From assembly GCA_965206655.1 (NCBI GenBank), contig CBDBKC010000038.1:1736001-1800000 (forward strand): DNA of 64,000 bases, written 5' to 3'. The position numbers were made by a program, and so were the translations under genes. Positions 36,285-45,047 of the stretch are shown in pieces (the first letter of the stretch is position 1; each line of letters starts with the position of its first letter). The notes beneath the pieces are model-generated. The model was not told the origin of the DNA, did not search any database, and was given only the letters and a program-made list of their open reading frames with translations. This DNA comes from JAPPLB01 sp965206655. Lineage in GTDB: Bacteria > Acidobacteriota > Terriglobia > Bryobacterales > UBA6623.

Positions 36285-36479
36285 GCTGTGAGGGTGTGCG
36301 ATGCGGCTTGCGGGCCGCATAAGTGGATCAGCACCTCCAATCTATCACAACATCCTTTGGCTGCAAGCGGGTGGTCCCGATGGGGAGAGAGACGGGACGA
36401 GGCAGGAGGGAGAGCAGCGTACTCGCGTGAAGTAGCGGCGGCTGGTGCGTGGGGAGAGCGGAAACGGGGGCGGCAGTGC

Positions 36480-37001
36480 TCACAGCAGCGAGTTGAGGTA
36501 GTTGACGATGTCGGGGCGGTTCCAATCCTGCCAATTGATGTACTTGCGGATGACGACGCCTTCGGGATCGATGAGGTACGTTTCCGGGTACTTGACGGTG
36601 CCGTACCGAGCGCTCACCGATCGTTCCGGATCGCGCACAGTGGGGAAGGTGAGGCGGCTGCGCTCAAGAAACCGGTCGTACTCCTCTTTGCTCTCGTCGA
36701 CGCTAATGCCGAGCACGACTAACCCTAAGTCCTTCAGTTTCTCGTGCAGCCCGCTGAGCGAGGGCATCTCTTCGACGCAAGGCGGACACCATGTCGCCCA
36801 GAAGTTCAGCAGGACGTACTTACCCCGGAAATCGCTGAGGCTCATGCCCTGTCCGTTGTCGTCGGTGAGGGCAAAGCCGGGCGCCTTGTCGCCGACCTCC
36901 ACGTCGTGGATTTCGAGGTAAGGCACCACGCGGTAAAGCATGATGCCGAGCAATACCGCAATGACAGCGCCGGACCAAGCTGCTCTGGGATTCGATGCCA
37001 T
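36480..37001 (-). CDS. TlpA/ResA-like membrane-anchored thioredoxin
   Basis: 173 residues. One N-terminal membrane anchor (AVIAVLLGIMLYRVVPYL) is followed by an AhpC/TSA-TlpA thioredoxin domain facing the periplasm: VGDKAPGFALTDDNGQG, LLNFWATWCPPCVEEMP (CxxC) and the cis-Pro region YPETYLIDPEG. Such proteins reduce apocytochrome c or periplasmic disulfides. I take ATG 37001 because the hydrophobic anchor follows directly; the frame is open further up to 37136, but that part is non-conserved and overlaps the adjacent IS ends. Confidence 0.88.
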   Translation of the reverse strand: MASNPRAAWSGAVIAVLLGIMLYRVVPYLEIHDVEVGDKAPGFALTDDNGQGMSLSDFRGKYVLLNFWATWCPPCVEEMPSLSGLHEKLKDLGLVVLGISVDESKEEYDRFLERSRLTFPTVRDPERSVSARYGTVKYPETYLIDPEGVVIRKYINWQDWNRPDIVNYLNSLL

Positions 37002-37144
37002 AGAATGAGGTTCAGGTTTCAATGTAACGAGCCGGCCTGGAATCCGCAATTGGTAGTCTTGTCTCATGCAAGATGAGCCTGAAGGAGGAGTTAGTTTCTC
37101 ACACAAGATGAGCCTGAAGGGTGGGGGAGTGAGCATGCTGGGGA

Positions 37145-38419
37145 TTGACCATCCACATGCAAGACGGCAAGACGCTGAGCCTGGAGCAGATACGGCAGTT
37201 TCTGGAGGCCAGCGATGAAATACGATTCAAGGGCAAAGGGCGTGCCGAGATCTACGCCTGGGTGGCGCAAACGCTGTGCCGGCAGCGCTACAGCGGGCAA
37301 GACCGAGCCGCCAAAGGACTGCTGCGGCAATATCTGGCCAAGATGACGGGACTGAGCCGGGCGCAGGTCCACCCGACTGATCCGCCAATATCGGCAGAGG
37401 GGTGAGCTGGTACCTGCCCGCTATCGGCGGCATCGCTTTGCCGGCAAGTACACGGCGGCCGATATCGAGCGGCTGGCGGCCGTCGATGAAGCACACGAAA
37501 CCCTCAGCGGCCCGGCCACGCGCAAGATCCTGCAGCGGGAATATCACAAGTACCACCAGAGTGAATATGAGCGGTTGGCGGAGATCTCGGTGGCCCACAT
37601 CTATCGACTGCGGCGGCACAGGGTGTACCGCCAGCGGCGGCTGCATTTCACCAAGACTCGGCCCAGCGCGGTGTCGATCGGCGAGCGGCGGCGGCCCAAC
37701 CCGCGGGGCCAACCCGGCTACCTGCGAGTGGATACGGTACATCAAGGAGATCGCGACGGCGTGAAGGGCGTCTATCACATCAACGCGGTGGATGAAGTGA
37801 CCCAGTGGCAAGTGGTCGGCGCCACGGCGGCCATTAGCGAAGCCTGGCTGGAGCCGTTGCTCAAGGCCATGCTGGAGCAGTTCCCCTTTCGCCTGCGCGG
37901 CTTCCATTCCGACAACGGCAGCGAGTTCCTCAACGGCACGGTGGAAAAATTACTGAACAAGGCTGCTGATCGAACAGACCAAGTCGCGGCCGAGGCACAC
38001 CAACGACAACGGCTTGGTGGAATCGAAAAACGGCGCCGTGATCCGCAAGCACATGTGGCATACGCACATCGCGGCGCCGCACGCGGCGCGCATCCAGCGC
38101 TTCTATCAACAGCACTTCAATCCCTATTTGAACTTCCACCGGCCCTGCGGACAACCCGAACTGCTGACCGACGCCAAAGGCAAGCAGAAGCGCGTGTATC
38201 GCCACTATCAGACCCCTTGGGAAACCTTCCAGAAGTTGCCGCGGGCCGCCGACTATCTCCAAGCCCGGGCAGGCGATCAAGGCCCTCGACCGTATTGCTC
38301 AGGCCGGAAGCGACACTGCGGCGGCGCGGCGGATGCAACAAGCCAAGAGCAAGCTGTTTGCGAGTTTCGCATCCGCGAACCTGCCGCGCCGCGCGACGGG
38401 AGAAGGGCTGCGGAAATGA
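37145..38419 (+). pseudogene. rve-type integrase/transposase, three single-base frameshifts
   Basis: Reading across frames gives one continuous protein: FKGKGRAEIYAWVAQTLCRQ, then RLIRQYRQRGELVPARYRRH, LAEISVAHIYRLRRHRVYRQ, the catalytic blocks LRVDTVHQGDRDGVKG (Asp), LRGFHSDNGSEFLNGTVEK (Asp) and NDNGLVESKNGAVIRKHM (Glu), and a basic tail ending ANLPRRATGEGLRK. The frame breaks near 37360 (CAGGTCCACCCG), 37960 (AACAAGGCTGCTG) and 38260 (CCAAGCCCGGG); each is repaired by deleting one base. It is either decayed or affected by base-calling insertions. Confidence 0.8.
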
Positions 38420-38427
38420 CGGGCGAT

Positions 38428-38497
38428 GGGAAACGAGGAAAACCAAAAACCGGTTTCCCTCGTTTCCCAACGCCCTTGGAAATCGCTCCGCGATTCC
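38428..38497. repeat. Pair of strong palindromes in the IS tail
   Basis: An 11-bp perfect stem GGGAAACGAGG / CCTCGTTTCCC (38428-38468) continues inward as AAACC/GGTTT after one mismatch, with a 7-base loop. It is followed at 38478-38497 by GGAAATCGC-TCC-GCGATTCC. Both lie between the integrase stop and the right IS end. They resemble REP-like palindromic elements, or could be a bidirectional terminator without a T-run. Confidence 0.65.
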
Positions 38498-38613
38498 CAC
38501 ATTCCCACAGCCCCGACGACGATTCTCTCCCCTTCTTAACCAATCCCAGAAAGGAGCCCAGCGACTCAGTGCTCCCCTGCTTCTCCAGGCTCATCCTTCG
38601 ATGAGAAAATGCT

Positions 38614-39060
38614 TTGGTACTGATCACCCGCAAGGCTGAGTTTTCGGCCTCCCACTACTGCGCCAGCCCCGATTTGAGCGCCGAGCAGAACGACGCGCTC
38701 TTCGGCAAGGCGGCCCGGCCCGCCGGGCACGGGCACAACTATGTTTTGGAAGTGACGGTGGCGGGCGACGTCGATCCGGTGCATGGCATGATCATGGATC
38801 TTAAGGTGCTCAAGGAGCTGATCCACAGCGACGTGGTCGATGTGTATGACCATCGCTTCCTGAACCACGAGGTGCCGCCGTTCGACCGTGTCGTACCGAC
38901 GCCGGAAAATATTGCGAAGGATATTTGGTCCCGGCTGGAGCCGGGGATTCGCGAGAAAGATTGCCGGTTGCACGGGGTGCGGCTATACGAAACGCCGGAT
39001 CTGTATGTGGATTACTTTGGTCCGCGGGATGCGGAGGGCGACGCGGCGTCTCGCGGTTGA
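38614..39060 (+). CDS. 6-pyruvoyl-tetrahydropterin synthase / QueD-family protein lacking the catalytic Cys
   Basis: 148 residues, T-fold. The zinc ligands are visible: His in EFSASHYCASP and the pair in AGHGHNYVLEV. The catalytic Asp-His is VYDHRFLN. Where family members have GKCNNPxGHGHNY, this protein has GKAARPAGHGHNY, so the catalytic Cys is Ala (residue 33). TTG 38614 gives the normal family beginning (MVLITRKAEFSASH). The IS ends seven bases upstream, so the original promoter region has been displaced. It is the first gene of a three-gene pterin cluster with the paralogue at 39085 and folE. Confidence 0.85.
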   Translation: MVLITRKAEFSASHYCASPDLSAEQNDALFGKAARPAGHGHNYVLEVTVAGDVDPVHGMIMDLKVLKELIHSDVVDVYDHRFLNHEVPPFDRVVPTPENIAKDIWSRLEPGIREKDCRLHGVRLYETPDLYVDYFGPRDAEGDAASRG

Positions 39061-39084
39061 GAGGCGCCCCGGAGACATCTTCCA

Positions 39085-39504
39085 TTGCGATTGACGCGGC
39101 GATATCCGTTCTCCGCTTCGCATCGGCTACACGTACACGGGCTGAGCGAGGAAGAGAACGACAAGCTATTCGGTAAGTGCAATAATCCGTTCGGGCACGG
39201 ACACAACTACGTGTTGGAAGTCAGCGTCGAAGGTGAGCCCGACGATCGCACGGGGATGATCTTCGAGCGGCGCGTGTTGGATGATTTTGTGCGGCGGACG
39301 GCATTGAACCGGATTGATCACGTCGATCTCAATAGGGATGTCGAAGAGTTTCGGGAGACAGTGCCGACCACGGAGAATCTCTCACTGGCGGTGCAGCGCT
39401 GGCTGGCCGGGGGCTGGGATGCGGAGTTCGGGGACAAGGCGGCGAAGCTCGATCGGATTCGGATCGAGGAGACTGCTCGCAATCATTTCGAGGTAACCGG
39501 CTGA
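39085..39504 (+). CDS. 6-pyruvoyl-tetrahydropterin / 6-carboxytetrahydropterin synthase family protein
   Basis: 139 residues, T-fold. Zinc-binding His in FSASHRLHVHG and FGHGHNYVLEV, catalytic Cys in FGKCNNPFGHGHNY (residue 32), and Asp-His in NRIDHVDLNRD. The TENLSLAVQRWL and IRIEETARNHFEV segments fit the family. It acts on dihydroneopterin triphosphate made by the neighbouring FolE, leading either to tetrahydrobiopterin-type pterins or to the queuosine precursor. It starts at TTG 24 bases after the paralogue; folE begins two bases after its stop. Confidence 0.88.
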   Translation: MRLTRRYPFSASHRLHVHGLSEEENDKLFGKCNNPFGHGHNYVLEVSVEGEPDDRTGMIFERRVLDDFVRRTALNRIDHVDLNRDVEEFRETVPTTENLSLAVQRWLAGGWDAEFGDKAAKLDRIRIEETARNHFEVTG

Positions 39505-39506
39505 CG

Positions 39507-40136
39507 ATGACTAGGAAACCGAACCTGCATGCTGTGGCGCCTGATGGCGAAGGCGCTGAAGCGGTCCGTGAGGCAGCCACATCCTCGCTTTACCGGCAGT
39601 TGCTGCTCAGCGTAGGGGAAGACCCCGAGCGAGACGGCCTCCAGCGAACACCTGAGCGCGCCGCGAAAGCGCTCACGGAACTGACAAAGGGCTATCACAT
39701 GGACGTCAAAGATGTCCTCAACGGGGCGCTTTTCGACGTTGCCTACGACGAGATGGTGATCGTGAAGGACATCGAAATGTTCAGCCTGTGCGAGCATCAC
39801 CTGCTGCCGTTTTTCGGGAAGGTGCATGTTGCCTACATCCCAAAGAAGAAGGTGATCGGGTTGAGCAAAGTGGCGCGGGTGGTCGAGATGTTTGCCCGCC
39901 GGCTACAGGTTCAGGAGCGGCTCACGAAGCAGATCGCGGACACGATTCAGAAAGCGATTTCGCCGGCGGGTGTGGGAGTGGTCATCGAAGCGCGGCACCT
40001 TTGCATGATGATGCGGGGGATCGAGAAGCAGCACTCTTCCGCCGTGACGAGCGCCATGGTAGGGGCCTTCCGTGACAATGTTCAGACGCGGGAAGAGTTC
40101 CTTTCGCTGATTCGGCGGCAGCCGAACGGGCTCTAA
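39507..40136 (+). CDS. folE: GTP cyclohydrolase I
   Basis: 209 residues, normal length. It converts GTP to 7,8-dihydroneopterin triphosphate. Signatures: GLQRTPERAAKALTELTKGY, the zinc/active region FSLCEHHLLPFFGKVHVAYI (Cys-x-x-His), and VEARHLCMMMRGIEKQHS with the second zinc Cys. It starts two bases after the PTPS gene, so the three genes form one operon supplying pterins. Confidence 0.96.
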   Translation: MTRKPNLHAVAPDGEGAEAVREAATSSLYRQLLLSVGEDPERDGLQRTPERAAKALTELTKGYHMDVKDVLNGALFDVAYDEMVIVKDIEMFSLCEHHLLPFFGKVHVAYIPKKKVIGLSKVARVVEMFARRLQVQERLTKQIADTIQKAISPAGVGVVIEARHLCMMMRGIEKQHSSAVTSAMVGAFRDNVQTREEFLSLIRRQPNGL

Positions 40137-40171
40137 CCTGCCCGCTTCTCCGCTGATATGATTAAGTCCGA

Positions 40172-41494
40172 ATGAGCGCTCCCGAGTGCCCCACTTTGGT
40201 CATCGTGGGGCGCCCTAACGTCGGTAAGTCCACCCTTTTCAACCGCATCACCGCAAGTCGCCGGTCGATCGTCGGCAACGAGCCGGGGATCACGCGCGAC
40301 CGTATCCGCATGCGCGCGGAGTGGAAGGGCCGGGTGTTTGATCTGATCGATACAGGGGGCATGCTGTTCGGCGAAGAAGAAGAGTTCCCCGTTCTCATCA
40401 ACCAGCAGGTGCGGGGGGCCCTGGATGAGGCCGCGCACGTGATATTTGTTGTGGACGGCCGCACCGAGCTGACCAGCACCGACCGCGAGCTGGCGGATTT
40501 GTTGCGGCGCAGCGAGAAGGCTACAACCCTTGCGGTGAACAAGTGCGACACGCCCGGCGGGGAGGTAAGCGCGGCGGCTTTCGCCGAACTTGGGTTCGCG
40601 GAGCGCTATCCGATCTCGGCCGAACACGCGCTCGGTATCACTGAGCTACTCGATCATGCCACCGCGGGGTTCCTTGAGGGTGAGCTAGCGGACGAGGCGG
40701 AGCGGTTGATTCGGGTCGCGATCATTGGTCGACCGAACGCCGGCAAATCGACCTTGCTGAATCGCCTAACGGGCCTGGAACGCGCGATTGTTTCGCCGAC
40801 GCCGGGCACGACGCGGGACGCCGTGGATGAACAGATCGAGCGGCGGGGGCAGATGTATCAGTTCGTGGATACGGCGGGCATCCGGCGCAAAGGTAAGACG
40901 CGCGAGATGGCTGAGAAGCTGAGCGTGGTGATGGCCCAACGCCACATCCGGCTGGCGGATGTTGTGCTGTTTCTCGTCGATGCGGCGGAGGGTGTCTCGG
41001 CACTGGACGCCAACATTGCCGGCTACGCCCACGAAGAGGGCAGGGCGGTCGTCATCATCGTCAACAAGTGGGACCTTGCCCAGGACCCCGACAAGCGCCT
41101 CTTTGAGACGAACCTGCGCGACAATCTCAAGTTTCTGGACTACGCGCTGGTGCACTTCATTTCAGCCCTCGAACAGAAAGGCGTACAACAGATCTTCGCG
41201 GCGATCCGCAAGACGTTTCAGGCATCGCGGAACCGGGTGCCGACGGGTGAGTTGAATCGGTTTATCGAGAAGGTCGACTGGGAGCGTGCGACTTACCCGA
41301 GGGCGAAGCGGCCGAAGATTCGTTATGTCACACAAACAGGGGTCGGGCCGCCAACATTCGTTTTCTTTACCGCCTCGAACGATCGGTTCCACTTCTCGTT
41401 CGAGCGCTTTCTCATCAACCAGTTGCGCGCTGAATTCGACTTCGCGGGTACGCCGGTTGTAGTGAAGGCCAGACGGAAACGCGATAGGCGATAA
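40172..41494 (+). CDS. der: Ribosome-biogenesis GTPase Der (EngA)
   Basis: 440 residues. Two tandem GTPase domains: G1 motifs GRPNVGKSTLFN and GRPNAGKSTLLN, G3 DTGG and DTAGI, G4 NKCD and NKWD, followed by the C-terminal KH-like domain (RAKRPKIRYVTQTGVGPPTF). It acts in 50S subunit assembly. It starts 36 bases after folE. The intact frame contrasts with the frameshifted pheA and lon just downstream. Confidence 0.97.
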   Translation: MSAPECPTLVIVGRPNVGKSTLFNRITASRRSIVGNEPGITRDRIRMRAEWKGRVFDLIDTGGMLFGEEEEFPVLINQQVRGALDEAAHVIFVVDGRTELTSTDRELADLLRRSEKATTLAVNKCDTPGGEVSAAAFAELGFAERYPISAEHALGITELLDHATAGFLEGELADEAERLIRVAIIGRPNAGKSTLLNRLTGLERAIVSPTPGTTRDAVDEQIERRGQMYQFVDTAGIRRKGKTREMAEKLSVVMAQRHIRLADVVLFLVDAAEGVSALDANIAGYAHEEGRAVVIIVNKWDLAQDPDKRLFETNLRDNLKFLDYALVHFISALEQKGVQQIFAAIRKTFQASRNRVPTGELNRFIEKVDWERATYPRAKRPKIRYVTQTGVGPPTFVFFTASNDRFHFSFERFLINQLRAEFDFAGTPVVVKARRKRDRR

Positions 41495-41553
41495 AATAGA
41501 AGTTAGACGGGCGCGGGTTCGCGCCGATCCCCCGTTAGTTGAGAGACGTCATA

Positions 41554-42391
41554 GTGGCTCGAAATCGAGTAGCGTTCCAAGGTGCGCGCGGCGCATTCAG
41601 CGAAGAGGCCGCCCGGCGATTGCTGGGCGATAAGGTCGTCTATTTGCCGTGCGAGCGATTTGAAGAAGTGTTCGAGGCGGTCCGCGCGGGGAAGGCCGAT
41701 TGCGCCGTTCGTGCCGATTGAGAACACGCTACACGGCTCGGTCCACGAAAACTACGACCACCTGCTCAACTTCAAGCTGCCAATCGTGGCGGAGACGCGC
41801 ATCCGGATTGTGCATAACCTGATCGGATCCAAGGATGCAACGTTCGCGAAGCTGAAGAAGGCGATTTCACATCCGGTAGCGCTACGCCAGTGCCTGAGCT
41901 TCTTCAAGGAACACAAGCGCATTCGCTCGGAGACTTTTTACGACACAGCGGGCAGCGTGCGGCGGATTATGGAAGAGGGCGATCCATCGCTGGCCGCGAT
42001 TGCGTCGAAGACGGCGGCGGAATACTACGGCGCGAAGATACTCAAACGCTCGATCGAAGACGATCGTCACAACTACACGCGGTTCTTCCTTCTGAAGAAG
42101 AGGGCTCCGAAGCGGCCGGCGAAGAAGGGTGTGCCGTTGAAGACATCGATCGTCTTCTCGACGCCCAACAAGCCAGGCACGCTGTTTCGTTGCATGAGCG
42201 CCTTTGCTCTGCGTGACATCAATATGGACAAGATCGAATCGCGTCCGTTTCGGGGGCGGCCGTTTGAATATCTTTTCTATCTCGATTTTTTGGGCTCCCC
42301 CGACGACGCGGCCTGCCGCAACGCCTTATCCCATTTGGGCGAAATGGCGGAGTTCGTGGCCCTACTTGGGTGCTACCCGCAGGCTGCCTAA
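41554..42391 (+). pseudogene. pheA: Prephenate dehydratase (PheA, monofunctional), one frameshift
   Basis: Converts prephenate to phenylpyruvate for phenylalanine synthesis. The catalytic domain (VAFQGARGAFSEEAARRLLG, VPIENTLHGSVHENYDHLL, and NYTRFFLLKK with the Thr-Arg-Phe motif) is followed by an ACT regulatory domain (KTSIVFSTPNKPGTLFRCM, MDKIESRPFRG with ESRP). The frame changes at ~41710: GCCGTTCGTGCCG reads correctly as AVVPIEN after deletion of one base. GTG 41554 gives a family-like start. It is either a single-base sequencing insertion or a real inactivation. Confidence 0.88.
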
Positions 42392-42412
42392 CCGGAACCC
42401 CAAAAGGAAACT

Positions 42413-44947
42413 ATGGCGGAATCGCTGAACGACCAACAGACTGCTGATCTCGAGGATGACTTCCCGGAAGAAGTCGCGCTGCTGCCCGTGCGCGACACGG
42501 TGTTGTTCCCGCGCGCGGTGATGCCGTTGAACATCGGCCGCGAGAGTTCGATCTCGCTTGTCTCGTCACTGGGAGAGAACAAGATCCTGGCGGTGGTCGC
42601 TCAGAGGGATCCGCGGGTGGAATCGCCCGATCCGGACGAGTTGTTCGAAGTAGCGACACTCGCCGTGGTCCACAAGTCGGTGCGCATGCCGAACAACAGC
42701 CTGCTGATCTTCTGCGAGGGGGCTGGAGCGCATCCGTGTCACGGAGTATATCTCGCAGAAGCCTTATTACAAGGTTCGCTACGAGCAACTGGAAGAGGAG
42801 TCGGCGGAACTGACACCCGAGGTCGAGGCGCTACGGCAGAACTCGCTCAGTATGTTCCATGACATTGTTGAGCTGTCTCCGGCGCTCTCGGAAGATGCTC
42901 TGACGATGGTGGCGAATCTCACCGAACCGGGCCGGGTGGCTGATTTCATTGCAGCGGCCCTGCCGGGGATGGCGTCGGCGGAAAAGCAGGCCGTCCTCGA
43001 GACGCTCAACGTCAAAGAGCGCATGCAAGATCTTGTGCGGTCTTTGGGGAAAAGAGCGCGAGGTGTTGCAACTGCGCAACAAGATTCAGACGCAGGTGCA
43101 AGATCAGCTCTCCGAGTCGCAACGTGAGTTTTACCTGCGCGAGCAGATGAAGGCCATTCAGAAGGAATTGGGCGACCGCGGATGAAGGAAGCCGAGAGAG
43201 GACGAGATGAGTACTGCGGGCGAAGATCGACAAGTCGGGCATGCCGGAAGAGGTGATGAAAGAGGCGCACCGCGAGTTGAAGCGCCTGTCGCGTATGTCG
43301 CCCGCCGCGGCGGGATTATACGGTGACGCGTACGTATCTCGATTGGCTGGTCGTTCTGCCTTGGGACAAGACGACGGGCCGAGGCGGTCGATATTGTCAA
43401 GGCAAACAAGGTGCTCGATGAGGATCACTACGATCTCGAAAAAATCAAGGAGCGCATCCTCGATCACTTGGCGGTGCTGCAATTGAAGCCCTCGCTCAAG
43501 GGGTCCGATCCTATGCTTTGTCGGGGCCTCCGGGCGTGGGTAAGACTTCGCTGGGGAAATCGATCGCTCGGGCGCTGGGCCGCGAGTTCGTTCGCCTGTC
43601 GCTGGGTGGTGTGCATGACGAGGCGGAGATTCGCGGGCATCGGCGCACCTACATTGGTGCGTTGCCGGGTCAGATACTGCAGGGGTTGCGCCGCGCCGGC
43701 ACGAAGGATCCGGTTTTCATGCTCGATGAGATTGACAAAGTGGGCCGAGATTTCCGCGGCGACCCCGCCTCGGCGTTACTCGAAGTGCTTGATCCCGAGC
43801 AGAACAGCACGTTTCGGGATAACTATCTCGACGTACCGTTTGATTTGTCGAAAGTGCTGTTTGTGACAACGGCGAACGTGATGGACCCGGTCCCCGGGGC
43901 CCTGCAGGATCGCATGGAAGTGCTGGAGCTTCAGGGGTACACGGAGTCGGAAAAGCTTCAGATTGCTTTCCAGTACTTAATCCCCTCGGCAGATTAAAAG
44001 AGAACGGGCTCGAGTCATCCGACATCGAGTTTCGAGCGGATGCCGTTTCGCACATCATTGGCGGTTACACGCGCGAGGCCGGTGTGCGCAACCTGGAGCG
44101 TGAAATCGGCACGATCTGCCGCAAGCACGCACGGCGGATCGCGCACGACCGCTCGGTCGCGCAAAGGGCGGCCGCGAAGAAGAAGTCCGGGAAGAAAACA
44201 GCGGCGAGGCCAAGGAAGCGGACCGTACTTCGCGTGATTCCGAAACGCGTCGAGGAAGCGCTGGGCGCCCCGAAGCGTCGAAAGCAAGGAGAAGTGGCGG
44301 CGCGAACCCGGCGGCCCGGAGTGTCGGTGGGGCTGGCTTGGACGCCGACCGGCGGCGACGTCCTCTATATCGAGGCCACGATGATGCCCGGCGCGGGTAA
44401 GGGCCTACTGCTGACCGGCCATCTCGGCAAGGTGATGCAGGAGTCGATGCAGGCGGCTCTCAGTTGGGTGCGGGCGCATGCGGAGCAGCTCGGCATCGAG
44501 CCAACGTTTTTCAAGGAGCACGACCTCCATTTGCACATTCCCGCCGGCGCGATTCCTAAGGATGGGCCCTCCGCCGGCATCACGGCCGTCACGGCCCTCG
44601 TCTCGCTCATCAGCGGACGCCGAATCAGGAAGAACTTCGCGATGACGGGTGAGACGACGCTGAGCGGGTTGGTACTGCCGGTCGGCGGCATCAAGGAGAA
44701 GGTGCTGGCGGCCCACCGGGCCGGGGTGACGGACGTGATTCTACCCGCTGAGAACGAGGTCCAGGTGAAGGAAGACCTCAAGTCGGAGCAACTGGGTGCG
44801 CTTCGGACGCACTATGTCGAGACGGTGGATGAGGTGATTGCTATCGTGCTGGAGCCTGCGAAGGGGAGTAAGAAGCCGGCGGCCCGCAAGCCGGCCGGAG
44901 AAAACACGAGGAAGCCGACTCGGCGTCCGGCGAAAGGGCGCACTTAG
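42413..44947 (+). pseudogene. lon: Lon protease, roughly ten single-base frameshifts
   Basis: ATP-dependent Ser-Lys protease of the cytoplasm. All domains can be pieced together: N-terminal LON domain (LLPVRDTVLFPRAVMPLNIG), helical region (REFYLREQMKAIQKELG), AAA+ (GPPGVGKTSLGKSIARALG Walker A, PVFMLDEIDKVGRD Walker B, YLDVPFDLSKVLFVTTAN), then the protease domain with the catalytic Ser in KDGPSAGITAVTALVS and Lys in VGGIKEKVLAAHRAG. Frame changes occur near 42717, 43050, 43160, 43200, 43315, 43385, 43505, 43535 and 43990-44000; each one I resolved is repaired by deleting one base. The last 860 bases are in one frame. A Lys/Arg-rich insert (KKKSGKKTAARPRKR) precedes the protease domain and a basic tail ends the protein. 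Confidence 0.88.
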
Positions 44948-44997
44948 GTCTTCGTTTCCGAAGCCGCTCGGACAACGGGCCCCCTTTTCTGTAAGAA

Positions 44998-45025
44998 CTC
45001 GAGGCCGGTGTAGGGTCGGCCTGAG
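44998..45025 (+). terminator. Probable terminator hairpin after lon
   Basis: CTCGAGGCCG (44998-45007) pairs with CGGCCTGAG (45017-45025) with one bulged base and a 9-base loop, followed by TTATTCTT. It lies 50 bases after the lon stop and before the AAA ATPase gene, which would separate the two transcripts. Confidence 0.5.
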
Positions 45026-45047
45026 TTATTCTTGAGGCAGCGACAGC

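Larger units (their letters stand above)
37062..38606. mobile_element. Integrase-type insertion sequence with doubled left inverted repeat
   Basis: The left side carries two tandem copies of a ~24-bp end (37062-37085 and 37097-37120), both reading TCTCA-xx-CAAGATGAGCCTG. The right end (38583-38606, complement) reads TCTCATCGAAGGATGAGCCT, a matching inverted repeat. Between them lies an rve-type integrase. No clear target duplication is seen. The family is uncertain (IS481-like or unclassified). The element ends seven bases before the start of the first pterin gene. Confidence 0.75.
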
